From: DASPSM01 sp963800135
GTDB lineage: Bacteria > Planctomycetota > Planctomycetia > Planctomycetales > Planctomycetaceae
Direction: 5' to 3'
Assembly (NCBI GenBank): GCA_963800135.1
Contig: CAWCZR010000004.1
Coordinates: 1,488,001-1,552,000 of the forward strand
Length of the DNA: 64,000 nt
Part shown: positions 1 to 9,949 of the stretch, in pieces
Numbering within the stretch: the first letter of the stretch is position 1
Layout of the letters: the number at the start of each line of letters is the position of its first letter
Position numbers and translations under genes: made by a program
The notes under the pieces: generated by a model
Told to the model about the DNA's origin: nothing
Database searches by the model: none
Seen by the model: the letters and a program-made list of their open reading frames with translations, nothing else

Positions 1-2258
1 CGCGCCGGCGATCGCGGCGTCTTTGGGATGCGCTTCGACTTGCTTCTCCAGTTCCGAAACGCTGCCGGACGGCGGCCGTTCGGCCGCGTGCAGGCCGGCC
101 ACTTTCGGCTTGAGGAACTCGCGATAGCCCCGCTCGAACTCCGCCAGATCGACGCCGAAAACTTTCTTGATCGCCGCTGGCGTCGACAGGTTGTCGTGAT
201 AGGCAGCCAGCATTTTCTGCAACGAACCGGCGCCGCCGCGCTCGAGCATAAATTCCGCGTAGAGGCGGCTTTGACAATAGGCGAACTGCCAATCGTCCGA
301 ATTCGACGGTCGCTCAAAGCCACGATCGAGCGTGTCCAGCGTCCGCAGTTGGCCGGGATAGCGCCGGGCCAGGAGTTCCATCCACTGCGACGGCGGCGGA
401 TAGCCCTCGTTGAGCACAGCCAGGGCCTCGGTGAACCAGTGCGGGATATTGAAGCCCGACTGCTGGACCGTGATCACGTGCACGAATTCGTGCCGCAGCA
501 CGCGGGCCCAGTTGTAGGGCGCGGAGGCCGACGTCGGGGATGCCAGAGCCACCATCACGCCGGTCGACGCGCCGATGGTTTGGATCCACGGTAAGCCGAC
601 CATCCGCGCGCTGAACCACTCATGCCCGGAAGTCCCCTCGGAATTGTTAAAAACTTCGATGTGGGTCCGTTGCGGCGGGGCGTAGCCAAACCGCTCGACG
701 AGCTGCGGATAAATCTGTTCGAGGTACTCGGCGATGTAGCCGCCCAGCAGCTTGTCGAGCTTGGAATCGACGCGAATCACGAAATGCTCGGTCGAGATCG
801 CCTGGTAGCCGTCGAGCAGCTTGAGCACCTTGCGGAAATTGCTCACCCGCGTGTGATACGGATCAGCCTGGAAAGCTTCGTCGAGAATCTTGCGAGCCTG
901 GTCGGTGCGACCGACACGCATCAGCAGCATGCCCAGCGACGTTTTCGCCTCCGGCAATTGGGGAGCGACGGCCATCGCCCGCCGGTAGCAAACCTCAGCA
1001 ACTTCGAAGCGGCGACGCGATTCGAGCAGCTCGCCGAGCGCTGTCAAAAAGACGCCCGGTTTGGGATCGGTCGCCGAGACTTCGGCCCAGACTTTGAGAA
1101 AGCGGGACGATCCGTTCGCGGTTTTCGTTTCGCTACCGTTCGCGGGCTTCGCCAGCCACGACTCGAGTGACGAACGGGACGGGATGCCGTCGGTGAGCAG
1201 GCGCAGGCGGCCACGCGGGCCAGCACGTCTTCATCGCGCGGATTGACGGCTAGCGCGGCATTCGCGGCAACCAGCGCCGCCTCGATGCGGCCAGACATAA
1301 AATAAACGTCGGCTTTGAGCTGCAGGGCGGCGGGGAGCCGCGGGTTGATCCGCAGGGCCTCGGTCGCTTTCGCCTCGGCTTTGTCGAGCTCATTGTTATC
1401 GAGTGCGTCTTGGCCCAAAAGTACGATTGCGTCGGCCGCACGGGGATTGATCGCCAGCGCTTGCTCCAACTCAGGGACGGCCTGCTCGCGATTGTATTTC
1501 TCCAACAGGAGCGAGCCGGAGATCAGGTGGGCTTCCCAGGCATTGGCATCGTTCTTGAGGGCGTCCGGACAGAGCGTGTTGACCACGAAGTGGAAGATTT
1601 GGGTGTTGTGATTCCAGCGGGCGTACTGCACCGAGCCACGAGCCACGACGAGCAGCGTGGCCGCATCCTCGGGCTGCCGCGAGTTGTACAAGCGGATGAA
1701 CCAGCGGTAGCCGGCGTTGGCTTCCCGAAATCGACCCGTCTGGGCATAGACGTCGGCGAGTACCAGTCGCGCCGTCGTGTTATCGGACGAGGCAGTGATG
1801 GCGGCCTCGGCGGTTTTCTCCGCGTCGGCCAGACGGCCCCGCGCGAGCTGCAGCTCGGCCAGGCGAGCCAAGAGCTTCGGCTCCCCGGAGTTTTGTTTGC
1901 TAGCGTCGACGACGAGCTTTTCCGCGTCTTCCCAAGCCCCCACCGCCTCCTTGGCACGGCTGAGACCGACGGCCACGGCGACGGGATCGGCCTTGGCGGC
2001 GGCCGCTTTGTGAAGGACCTCTACGGCCTCCTCGTAACGCCCTTTGGCTAGATGGGTCTGGGCCTTGGCCAGCAACTCTTTCGGCGTGTCCGCGGCCCAC
2101 GCCGACACGGGCAGCATGACGGCCAGGATCAGCAGTCCGACGGACGATCGAGCGATCCGGCAGTAAGCGATCCGACAGTGAGCGATCCGCGGACGACGGG
2201 CGCTGTTAGACGGAGCTTCTCGGCGCGTGGGACAGCATGCAAGTTGGCGTCGGCACAT
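1..2258 (-). CDS. TPR-repeat secreted protein with peptidase MA-like metalloprotease domain (partial, one frameshift)
   Basis: The N-terminal part has a hydrophobic export segment ending in VSAWA, then tandem TPR helices (for example KAKADP to NNELDKAEAKATEAL). Near base 1200 the frame changes. Adding one base restores an open frame to the window edge. That second part contains HEFVH (about bases 476-490) followed by WFTEALAVLNEGY, the zinc-binding HExxH plus downstream Glu of the peptidase MA (gluzincin) family. The likely role is a secreted or periplasmic TPR metalloprotease, but its substrate cannot be inferred. The C-terminus lies outside the window. The start is uncertain: the only standard start upstream of the signal segment is the ATG at 2258, and the intervening codons fall in a 15-nt tandem repeat that does not look coding. 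Confidence 0.72.
2151..2195. repeat. Three tandem 15-nt imperfect repeats
   Basis: AGCGATCCGGCAGTA, AGCGATCCGACAGTG and AGCGATCCGCGGACG follow one another directly. They lie just upstream of the signal-peptide codons of the leftmost gene. If translated they give the unlikely repeat RIAHC-RIAYC-RIARS, so they are more probably 5' untranslated sequence. Confidence 0.7.
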
Positions 2259-2829
2259 CGGTGGAAAGCCGGTCGTCGTCGCGCCGGGGCGATTCGGCAG
2301 CGCGGGCGACGCGTTGCTCCGGGACCTGTTTCCCGCACGGGGGCGCGGATAGTTCGAGGCGGCGACGGTCGCCGCGTCTGCCCTCCAGTATACGCGGCGA
2401 CGCGCAAGAAAAAACCGCGAGTCTTTGTGGGACCCGCGGCTTTTCTTATCAAACCTCTCAGTGTTGGCGACGGTGGAGTCGCTTTGAGAAAGGCGCGGAT
2501 CGGGTAGTGACTAGCACTCACCCTTTGGTGATCCGGGCCCACAGTTTGGGTTTGGCACCTCCGTCGGAACGATGCGAGAGGCTTGTTCTCGGCCCTGCCA
2601 CGTTGGGCCGCATGGCGGCCAGGTCGGATGCAGTCTCTGTCGTGTGTCGATCGATGCCGGGCAGGGCTTCGGTTCTGTCTCTCGCCGGGCCCTCTTGCGA
2701 GAGTCCGCGGCGATCGGCTGCTTATTGATCGGCACAGGCAAGCCCGCTTCGTCGATCAAAAATCGAAAAATCGTGCGCCGAATTCGCGCGTTCTGATCCC
2801 CTTGGGCGAGGCACTGTGTGATTTGGCCG
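2259..2829. other. Gene-free stretch, 571 bases
   Basis: No reading frame on either strand here has recognisable family content. The only structure I see is the hairpin at 2415-2444. The rest presumably holds the promoter of the leftmost gene and the 3' region of the WD40-like gene. Confidence 0.5.
2409..2444. terminator. Probable intrinsic terminator, both orientations
   Basis: Inverted arms CCGCGAGTC (2415-2423) and GACCCGCGG (2431-2439) pair with one mismatch around a 7-nt loop. Six A's precede (2409-2414) and four T's follow (2441-2444), giving a U-tract in either direction. It could end transcription of the minus-strand WD40-like gene, about 390 bases upstream. Confidence 0.6.
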
Positions 2830-4209
2830 CTAGACCCGCGGCAACGCATCGACTCGCCGGGACCAACCGCGATAAAAGTAGACCCCAATCCACGCCAGCA
2901 GCGGAAATATTCTCAAGAACTGGCTTAGCCCGGCGTCGTTCGGCCGGGGAAAGGTCCAGGTCGCCGCCAGATCGTGGCCCGGCACGTTCCAGATTCTGAC
3001 CGTTCCATCGTTCGAGCCGGCGGCCAGTCGCTGGCCATCGGGACTGAACTGCACCGACTCGACCGCCGGCACGTCGAAGTGGAACTCCGTCTTTTTTCGA
3101 TGCGGCAGATCCCACAGCGTGAGGCCGTCGAAGCGGCCCGTCGCCAGTTGTTTGCCGTCCGGCGAAACGGCGATCGCCAGCACCAGCCGCTCGGGCAGCA
3201 CGGCGACGACCTTGCGACTTGGTAGGTCGACGATTTGAATCGTTTTATCGTTGGCGGCCACGAGCGTCTTTCCGTCAGGCAGCCAGGCGAGCGCCGTAAT
3301 GTTCGGGGGCAGATCGCCGTTGTCGGGTGGCGCCGGAGCTTCGATCCGCTCCAGCAGTTTGCCGGCGGCCGAGTCCCACACTTCGAGATCGAGCGTGCCC
3401 AACCCGCCGACGGCAAAACGCAAACCGTCGGGCGCGGGGGCCAGCGACTGCACGTTCGGGCCCACTTGCAGCCCGCGCAGCGGTGCGTCGGAATCGAAAT
3501 CGCCCAGATACACGAACTGGCGAAACGCCAGCGCGTAACGATTGCCTTGCGACAGCGAGGCCAGCGTGCGGAAATGCAGACGCTCCGTTTTTGGATTCGA
3601 CAGCAGTCGCCGCTGGGCGGTGTCCCAGAACAACAGCCCGCCCTCGAAGCCCGCCGAGAGCAGCTGGCGACCGTCGGCCGAGAATGCGACCGATTGTCCG
3701 ATCAACACTTCCGGCAGGATGTTGAAGATGCCCGGGCGGCTGACGCGTCCCAGAACGGTCGCCCCCTCGAGGTTCGTAACCGAGGCCAGCACGGCCGTAT
3801 GAAACACATCGGAAAGATACCAACGCTCGCGGAGCGCGCGAAACCGGCCGCTGTAGACGCCGATCGCCAACTGCTGGCTGTCCGGAGAGAAGGCCAGCCC
3901 GCTGACCGACTGCCACGTCGACCCGCGGTTTTGCGGCCAGAGCAGGATTGCCACGCTGACGATGAGGCCGACCGCCATCGCCGACTGCCCGGGCGAGAGG
4001 TCCCTTAACCTTTTTTTCACAGCCGGGAGGAGATCCACCGCGGTGCCTCGGCACGCCAGCTGGGTTTTCTTAAACTCTATCCACGGTACACTAAGGACGC
4101 CCGCGAGGATATTTCGGGCAGCTGCCAGTGGAGCCAGCGCCGGCGGAGCCAGCCAATGGAGCCAGCAGGAACTGACGGGGGCGCCGAGGCGTGCCGGGAG
4201 ACGGTTCAC
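2830..4209 (-). CDS. WD40-like beta-propeller protein with membrane segments
   Basis: The 459-residue frame contains repeated WD40-type blades, visible as GFEGGLLFWD, LDLEVWDSAAGK, NDKTIQIVDLPSRK, FDGLTLWDLPHRK and SNDGTVRIWNVPG, each preceded by an 'FSPDG' type turn. A hydrophobic helix near residues 78-91 (AVGLIVSVAILLW) and another at the C-terminus (FLRIFPLLAWIGVYF) suggest membrane anchoring with the propeller between. The first ~60 residues look unlike protein of this family, so translation may begin at the ATG at 3978 (MAVGLIV) or at a GTG shortly before it. Ligand and partner are unknown. It is divergent from the small protein at 4300. Confidence 0.7.
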   Translation of the reverse strand: MNRLPARLGAPVSSCWLHWLAPPALAPLAAARNILAGVLSVPWIEFKKTQLACRGTAVDLLPAVKKRLRDLSPGQSAMAVGLIVSVAILLWPQNRGSTWQSVSGLAFSPDSQQLAIGVYSGRFRALRERWYLSDVFHTAVLASVTNLEGATVLGRVSRPGIFNILPEVLIGQSVAFSADGRQLLSAGFEGGLLFWDTAQRRLLSNPKTERLHFRTLASLSQGNRYALAFRQFVYLGDFDSDAPLRGLQVGPNVQSLAPAPDGLRFAVGGLGTLDLEVWDSAAGKLLERIEAPAPPDNGDLPPNITALAWLPDGKTLVAANDKTIQIVDLPSRKVVAVLPERLVLAIAVSPDGKQLATGRFDGLTLWDLPHRKKTEFHFDVPAVESVQFSPDGQRLAAGSNDGTVRIWNVPGHDLAATWTFPRPNDAGLSQFLRIFPLLAWIGVYFYRGWSRRVDALPRV

Positions 4210-4299
4210 GGGCTGCGAGGGATTTCCACCTCGGGTGGTGAAACCGGTTCACAAAAGCGCCGCGCCGGACCGCGGTGCGATTTCGGACGCGGATCGACG

Positions 4300-4575
4300 A
4301 TGGCGAACAAGAAATCAGACGAACTGGCAGTCGGAGCCAACGTGCGCGTCAAGGCGGGCACGACGATTCCCGAATTTCCGGACGTCGCCTGCGGGGGCTG
4401 GACGGGCAAGATTGTCGAAACGTCGGGCAAGAAGCCCAACACCAAGTACTTCGTCGAATGGGACGAAGCCACTCTGGGAAGCATGCCGGAGCCGTACCTG
4501 AAGCTCTGCGAAGCCCAGGGACTCTATCATCGCATGGCCTGCCTCGACGGCTCGGTCCTCGAGCCGGCGGGCTGA
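4300..4575 (+). CDS. Small conserved hypothetical protein, SH3-like
   Basis: The frame encodes 91 residues from the ATG at 4300. The charged start MANKKSDELAVGANVRVK and the turn-rich core GGWTGKIVETSGKKPNTKYFVEW resemble a small SH3/KOW-like barrel, a fold often used to bind nucleic acid or protein. The C-terminal half (MPEPYLKLCEAQGLYHRMACLDGS) has two cysteines. The open frame extends upstream to 4156, but that segment has no family-like character. No function can be assigned. Confidence 0.65.
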   Translation: MANKKSDELAVGANVRVKAGTTIPEFPDVACGGWTGKIVETSGKKPNTKYFVEWDEATLGSMPEPYLKLCEAQGLYHRMACLDGSVLEPAG

Positions 4576-4940
4576 CGTCACCGCCTCATCGCGGCTGCCG
4601 CGTTAGCCTGAATTGTCCCCCCATTCGTGGACGAACGGCGTTTTGTCCGGCTCGCGGCGCGCCCGGGCTCATTCTGCGCACCCAATCCTGCGCCCGCACG
4701 TCGACCTCCTTTGCGAGTGTTTCCACCCGCCCAGCGAATCGGTCATTCCAATCTTCACAAACAAATCACATTTGCGGCGGCGCCTCTTGCGCCGTTTATC
4801 CGTGAGAATCGACGCAAGCTGCAACAGTGCGGTCAGGAACGAGTCACCACACCAGGTTCTCCACGCCGACAGAATAAAGAAGCCTTATAGTCTCAGCGGC
4901 AAGCCATACCTTCTGGCAATCCAGAACGTCTGAGGGATGT
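4576..4940. other. Gene-free stretch, 365 bases
   Basis: No credible coding sequence or clear terminator was found. It should contain the promoter of the HDOD gene, but I see no convincing -35/-10 pair. Confidence 0.4.
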
Positions 4941-5853
4941 ATGATCGACTGGAAACATCTGCGGGCGCAGGTGATGGGGAAAACGGACAAACCGCCCCTC
5001 CCGCCCAGACTCGAAGTTCCGAAACTGCCTCAGACCGTCTCGGCCGTTTGCGAGCGCGCCAGCGCCCCGACTGCACGGCGGCCGACCTGTGTGAAGTGCT
5101 CGAGCAAGATCCGGCAATCACCGTCGACCTGCTCAAGCACGTGAACTCCGCAGCGAGCGGGCTACGCACTAAGGCCGCGACCGTTCGCCAGGCCGTGGCG
5201 CTCTTGGGCGTCAAGAACACGCGGTTGTTCGTGACCACCACGGTCCTCGAGCAGCAGATGCGGAACACCAAGTCGCCGTTGATCCTGGGCCATTTGTTCT
5301 GCCTGGCGGCGTTGGAGCGGGCGTTTTTGCGCGAGAGATCGCCAAGGCGACCAACCGCGATACCGATCTGGCCTTTGCGGGGGCGCTGATTCAGGACTTC
5401 ATTTTGCCCTCGTTCACGAAGCAACACGTGACCGAATACGCCTCGTTCATGAAGCAGCTCTCCGCGGGCGAGGCCGAGCTGCCCGATTTGGAAAGCGCTC
5501 ATTTTGGATGCACCCACGCCGACTGTGCTGCCTTTTTGATGCTCAATTGGGGTTTCCCGGACGACCTAATCTGCTGCGCACTTTTGCATCATCGCCCCGT
5601 GCAAATCTGGGCGTTGGAACCGTTACGTCACACGGCGCTTCCCGCGCTGGCGGCCACGTCATGGCTGCCGTCGGTACTGGCCCCGTCGACCGCCCATTTG
5701 CCTAAGCTCGCCCAATACGTGTCCGAGAATTTCAAACTCGATATTGCCGTCCTCGCGCAAACGGTCGATGAGCAGCTTCGTCAGCAGGTTCCCAATTTGG
5801 GGACGTATGTGACCTTGAACCAGCATCTCACCAGCGCGGCCGTCAGCGTTTGA
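4941..5853 (+). CDS. HDOD-domain signalling protein (two frameshifts)
   Basis: Three consecutive frames together give a 304-residue HDOD protein. ATG at 4941 follows GAGGGA. The first shift, at about 5072, lies in a CCCC run (ASAP/DCTAADLCEVLEQDPAITVDLLKHVNSA). The second, at about 5325, lies in a TTTTT run (LERAF/FAREIAKATNRD). Adding one base at each restores the whole domain, including FAGALIQDFILPSF and the later HHRPVQIW segment. HDOD domains are HD-superfamily modules lacking catalytic residues, usually used as protein-interaction parts in c-di-GMP, chemotaxis or stress circuits. Its immediate neighbour is an HD-GYP-like protein, so the two probably act together. The shifts are more likely sequence errors than decay. 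Confidence 0.78.
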
Positions 5854-5904
5854 GTCGTGAGTGCGCCCGCCTAGCAAGCGCGACTGAGTAGTGAGCGTTT
5901 TGAG
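5842..5904 (+). repeat. Stop-codon region duplicated 49 bases downstream
   Basis: GTCAGCGTTTGAG (5842-5854, containing the HDOD stop TGA) recurs as GTGAGCGTTTTGAG (5891-5904), ending directly before the ATG at 5905. The two match at 12 of 14 positions with one gap. Confidence 0.55.
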
Positions 5905-7200
5905 ATGACCGCGAACAGCCAGACGATCACGTTTTCGATCGACCGACTCTGCTCCGGGACCACATTGCCCGGCCCGATTTACGAAGACACTGACAGCGGC
6001 GTGCTGTTGTTGCAGGCGGGGGTCTGCGTCTCCGAGGAGCAGATCGATCAGCTCAAGAACCGCGGCATCAAGCAAATCCGTATCGAGAAGCGGTTTGCCG
6101 ATTCACTGTTTTCCTCCGCGCCGCGACGCGCCGGCAACCGGCCGATTCGCCAGCGCAACCCGACGACGCCGCAGGCCCAGCGGGCCGAAAAGAGCGCGCC
6201 GCCGATCTGCCGCCCCGAGCCCAAAACGACCTGGTCCGCGCAAGGATCGCAGTCGGTCGCCAAGCTGCGCAGCGCGCAATCGGAACGCCTCTCCAACGTT
6301 TACACGCTCCTGGAAACCCAGGGCGGCATCGATGCCGACATTCTCGACGAGATCGGCCAGGAATCGATCGACCAGCTGTCCGTCGACATGGACCTGTTCA
6401 TCAAGGCCTCGATCGAGCCGCAGCTCAGCGAAGCGGCGTCCGAGCACTGCGTGCGGGTCGCCCAGCTGGCAGTCGCGGTGGGCGCCGTGGCCGGCCATAC
6501 GCGGGAAGAACTCCGCTGGCTAGCTATGGGATGCCTGGTTTCTCGTTGCTGCGCGACGGAATCCGCGCGAGAGCTGTCGGAAGAGCCGCGGCGCCTCACT
6601 GAGGTCGAATTCGCCGAGATCAAGCGGACGCCCGGACGCGTCTTCGATATGCTGTCAACGATCGACTTCCCCCTTGTCGCCCGGACCGTCGCGTACCAAA
6701 TTCACGAGCGATGGAACGGCACCGGCTACCCGCGACGCAAAGCCGGCAACCAGATTCACGTGCTGGCCCGCGTCGCTGGCGTCTGCGACGCCTACGTTTC
6801 GCTCAGCTCGCCCCGACCGCACCGGCCGGCCTACTCGCTCTATGCGGCCGTCGTGCAAATTCTGGCCGACGCGCGGGCCGGCCTGTTCGACCCGCAAACG
6901 ATCCGGCACTTCCTACGGACCGTCTCGCTCTATCCGATTGGGGCCTACGTCCGGTTGAGCACGGGCCAGATCGGCCGCGTCGTGCGGACGAGCCCGGATG
7001 CTTACGATCGCCCGTCGGTGGAAATCGTCGGCGAATCCCCGCACCGGATCATCGCCCTGACGGAGTCGCCGGACGTGCAGGTCGTCGAGGTAATCGATCC
7101 CGAGCAAGCCGCCGAGGAGATCTTCGTTCCTCAGGAAGGGCAGCTCGATTCGGACCAGATCAATTTCCTGCTCGGCGTTCCCAGCACGCAGGAAATCTGA
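5905..7200 (+). CDS. Degenerate HD-GYP-domain protein
   Basis: The protein has 431 residues. Residues 1-65 form a small beta-rich region seen before many HD-GYP domains (GPIYEDTDSGVLLLQAGV). Residues 75-115 are basic and probably disordered. From about residue 165 the HD-GYP fold is recognisable: H181 in EHCVRVAQLA, H267-E268 and GTGYP (272-276), then VAGVCDAYVSL and RPHRPAY. The HD dyad expected in a 'LLHDIGK' motif is replaced by CLVSRCC (210-216), so metal binding and c-di-GMP hydrolysis are probably lost. It may instead bind a nucleotide or a partner. The last ~110 residues form an extra beta-rich tail. It starts 51 bases after the HDOD stop and is likely co-transcribed. Confidence 0.75.
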   Translation: MTANSQTITFSIDRLCSGTTLPGPIYEDTDSGVLLLQAGVCVSEEQIDQLKNRGIKQIRIEKRFADSLFSSAPRRAGNRPIRQRNPTTPQAQRAEKSAPPICRPEPKTTWSAQGSQSVAKLRSAQSERLSNVYTLLETQGGIDADILDEIGQESIDQLSVDMDLFIKASIEPQLSEAASEHCVRVAQLAVAVGAVAGHTREELRWLAMGCLVSRCCATESARELSEEPRRLTEVEFAEIKRTPGRVFDMLSTIDFPLVARTVAYQIHERWNGTGYPRRKAGNQIHVLARVAGVCDAYVSLSSPRPHRPAYSLYAAVVQILADARAGLFDPQTIRHFLRTVSLYPIGAYVRLSTGQIGRVVRTSPDAYDRPSVEIVGESPHRIIALTESPDVQVVEVIDPEQAAEEIFVPQEGQLDSDQINFLLGVPSTQEI

Positions 7201-7253
7201 GCTCCGCCCCAGAAGCCGCGCCGCGCGTTTTCGCGTGCGGCAATCCTCGACAG

Positions 7254-8183
7254 TCACTTCGCTTCGCGGAACCGCTGCCAGGCCAGCCCCGGGCGATCAA
7301 CACGGAACGTCACGAGCCGCGTGTGCTCGACTTCCGTCACGTAGACGTTGCGACCGTCGGGCCCGCCGAAGCATAGATTGCTGGGCCGCTTGCCCAACAC
7401 GTCGATCTCGCGCAACACTTCTCCCTGCGGCGTCATCTTGATGACGGTGCCGTTCCCGTAGCGGCAAATGTAGAGATTGCCGTCGACGTCGCAACGCATA
7501 CCGTCGAACCCGTGATTGGTGATGCGGCGAATCAAGCGGCGGTCGCCCAGCGACTTGTCGGGGCGAATCGTGAACCGCCAGATGTTCTTTTGATCGCTCT
7601 CATTCACGTAAAGCGTCTTGCCGTCGGGACTCACTTCGATGCCGTTGGACGTTCCCTGATTGTCGGCCGCCAGCGTGATGTGGCCATCGGTGTCGACTCG
7701 CCAAACGCGTCCCGTCTTCGCCTTCCAGTTCGGATCACTGGCGAAGATCGTCCCGTCGGGCGCGATCGCCAGGTCGTTCGGCTGGGCCATGCGAGGCTCG
7801 TGAGTGAGCACGCGAATGGCCCGTGTGGCCGGATCGATGGAGAGCACGTTGTGCCCGGTGTAGTCGGCCACGAACATCGTTCCTTTGCGGTCGAAAACGA
7901 TGCCGTTGCCGTCGCTGCCCTTCGGCAAGGTGACGTAAACTTCGCCGCGTCCCTCGGGCGTGACGATGCCGATCGTCCCCTCGGTGCGAAAGTTGACGGC
8001 GTAGATGTTGCCCCGCGCGTCGCAATTGGGCCCCTCGATGCCGATCGTGAATTCTCCCGGCTGCGTGAGCGGCCGCGAGACAAAGAGCGGCTCGCTCGAC
8101 GGTTCAGCCGCGGTGCCAAAGCGAGCTGCGCTCGTCACGAGTCCCACGAACAGTGATCCCAAAAGTAGAATTCGCGGGTTCAT
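7254..8183 (-). CDS. Secreted SMP-30/gluconolactonase-like beta-propeller
   Basis: The 309-residue protein starts with a signal peptide (MNPRILLLGSLFVGLVTSA, cleavage near residue 25). The six-bladed SMP-30 propeller follows. E50 (IGIEGPNCD), N180 (GTSNGIEVSPDG) and D227 (GFDGMRCDVDG) match the metal-binding Glu, Asn and Asp of the family. Members hydrolyse sugar lactones or related esters, and in planctomycetes many secreted copies accompany polysaccharide breakdown. The substrate is unknown. It converges on the HD-GYP gene with 53 bases between stops. Confidence 0.82.
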   Translation of the reverse strand: MNPRILLLGSLFVGLVTSAARFGTAAEPSSEPLFVSRPLTQPGEFTIGIEGPNCDARGNIYAVNFRTEGTIGIVTPEGRGEVYVTLPKGSDGNGIVFDRKGTMFVADYTGHNVLSIDPATRAIRVLTHEPRMAQPNDLAIAPDGTIFASDPNWKAKTGRVWRVDTDGHITLAADNQGTSNGIEVSPDGKTLYVNESDQKNIWRFTIRPDKSLGDRRLIRRITNHGFDGMRCDVDGNLYICRYGNGTVIKMTPQGEVLREIDVLGKRPSNLCFGGPDGRNVYVTEVEHTRLVTFRVDRPGLAWQRFREAK

Positions 8184-8234
8184 TTCGGGAGGTCCATCGC
8201 TTGAGGTGCGGAGACGGCTGAGTCACGGGGGGGG

Positions 8235-9179
8235 TCAGGACTGTTCCATCTCTTCGTCGCTGATCAGCGGAATGGTCGGATAGCTCGGCTTGGCTTCGCT
8301 TTCCGGTTGCGCCGTCGAGGCGGTTTCGGCCACCTTCAGGAAATCGGGAGGGATCGCGGGCGTTTCCATGCCGCGCTCGCCGTAATAGAACTTTCGCCAG
8401 ACCAGCCGATCGCCGACGCCGATGATCAGCGTTTTGCGAAACAGGCGCAGCGAGGGATATCGCGTGCGATTGAGATGCTCGCGACAGCGACGGAAACGGA
8501 TCGCCACCACAGTTTCCCCCTGCAGTTGATAACCCAGCAGGAAGCCGGCCAACAGGCCCAGTGGGACCAGCCAGCGGCCTTCGATGTCCCACAAGAACAA
8601 CCAACCGATACAGGCAAAGATCAGCCCGAAGAGCGGTGCCCACAGCGCCCAGGTGAGATCCGGCACGCTGCGATGTTCGCTGTTCCATTCGCATTGAGTT
8701 TCGTTGCCGCAAACGACGCAGCAGTCGGGCAGTTCGGCTGTCCAGCGATCGCCGTAGAGATAAACGTGATCGTTGTGATCCTCCGACGAGACCCGCAGCT
8801 CCTTGCGCTCACCGTGGTCCTGGAGAAAGGTCAGGTATTCGGTCACCAGCTGGCGCAGCTCGGCCCGGTTGGACCAGTAGAATTTGGCGACGCGTTTGAG
8901 ATGCTCCCAGGTCGCCAGGGCCGCCGTGCGGATCATTTGCAGGGCCCGGTCGACCCCGCGCTTCCAAGCCTCGCTCGAATTAGTACCCGGGGTCGGTCCG
9001 TCGGGGAATAGGGGGGGCTCGAAAGCGGTGGCGGCCAGCCAGGCCTGCCCATCGAGGGAGACCTGGTCACCAGGCCGCAACCGGCCATCACGGGCGAATT
9101 CACGAACCTGGTCGACAGGGAAAGGTCCCTGGACGTCGCGCGGCACTCGCGGATCCCGGTAGTAAACTTCGCCGGACAT
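8235..9179 (-). CDS. GYF_2-like domain membrane protein
   Basis: The protein has 314 residues from the ATG at 9179. The start (VYYRDPRVPRDVQGPFPVDQ, then LRPGDQVSLDGQAWLAATAFEP) fits the GYF_2 domain common at the N-terminus of bacterial membrane proteins. A middle segment has two close cysteine motifs (DCCVVCGNETQC) that could bind zinc. Two hydrophobic helices follow (LFGLIFACIGWLFLW and VPLGLLAGFLLGY), then a polar C-terminus. The frame stays open upstream into the decayed gene, but MSGEVYY is where the domain begins. Function is unknown. Confidence 0.68.
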   Translation of the reverse strand: MSGEVYYRDPRVPRDVQGPFPVDQVREFARDGRLRPGDQVSLDGQAWLAATAFEPPLFPDGPTPGTNSSEAWKRGVDRALQMIRTAALATWEHLKRVAKFYWSNRAELRQLVTEYLTFLQDHGERKELRVSSEDHNDHVYLYGDRWTAELPDCCVVCGNETQCEWNSEHRSVPDLTWALWAPLFGLIFACIGWLFLWDIEGRWLVPLGLLAGFLLGYQLQGETVVAIRFRRCREHLNRTRYPSLRLFRKTLIIGVGDRLVWRKFYYGERGMETPAIPPDFLKVAETASTAQPESEAKPSYPTIPLISDEEMEQS

Positions 9180-9186
9180 ACCGGTC

Positions 9187-9940
9187 GTTTGTACCAATCT
9201 GGGCAGAGCGTTAGAAGCCAGCGGCGGATCGAGCACCGACAGAATCCCTAAACCCGAAGGTGCAAGCGGCAGATCGCGCAAAGAGGAAGATTGCGACAGT
9301 CGCAACACGGTCATGTGAACGCCGGCACGATGCTGAAAAGCACGCCGTTCGACTTCGACACGATCGAGACTCGCGATTTGTTCCGGGCTGAGGATGCTCG
9401 CCAGGGTTTTGGCGAAGAGTGAGTCGCCCGCGAACAAACCATCACCGCTGAGCGGCTCCCGAAGCTTCTGTGCCTCCTGCCGAACACGACGCCATTCGTC
9501 GACCGTAATTCGTTCGCTCCGTAGTGTGATTTGAACTGCTCGACCCGGTCGACGAACCGTCGGATGTCCCCCCGGCCGGCCAGCAGCAGTTTTTGCTTTT
9601 GGTTGTCGGAAATCCCGAAGCTTCGTCCGAGCGAACCCACCTGTCGTGTGGGCCGTCATCCTGGTTGTTGTCGCCTCTTCATGCGCAGTTGCGACTCGAG
9701 CCTTTCTGGCGGCGACTCGCTTCCCACGTCGTTTCCCTAGATCCAATTGTCAATCGTCGCCCTGAGGTTGCCAATGTTGATCAACTGCCGTTCGTTCGCC
9801 GCCGGCTGCCGGGACTTGTCGACTAAATCATCGTCGTCGCCCGCGCGGGCTGGACTTGCAGCGAGCGCCAACACGAGTAGCAACGCCGGCAGGCTCATGC
9901 GTCCCAAACTCTTCACAGCGATCCTCGGTCCCGTTGACAT
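9187..9940 (-). pseudogene. Decayed secreted protein of a planctomycete family
   Basis: ATG at 9940 has a strong site (GGAGG) overlapping the stop of the preceding gene. It opens with a signal peptide (LPALLLVLALAASPARA) and the acidic motif DDDDLVD. An in-frame TAG follows NLRATIDNWI, the same frame continues GNDVGSE and RLESQLRMK, and then another stop occurs. Other frames continue with SFGISDNQKQKLLLAGRGD, FVDRVEQF and, after a further shift near 9525, DEWRRVRQEAQ, DSLFAKTLASILSPEQ and VERRAFQHRAGV. From memory, these pieces occur in this order in intact planctomycete proteins beginning with a DDxDLVD-type motif. Several stops and shifts make decay more likely here than a single sequence error. 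The 3' limit is approximate. Confidence 0.6.
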
Positions 9941-9949
9941 GCGGGCCTC

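Noticed and set aside
5072..5330. Programmed frameshifting in the HDOD gene
   Set aside because: Two shifts in plain homopolymers, with no stimulatory structure seen, fit base-calling errors better.
7212..7243. Hairpin between the HD-GYP and SMP-30 genes
   Set aside because: The GCCGC/GCGGC stem is short and bulged and has no U-tract on either side.
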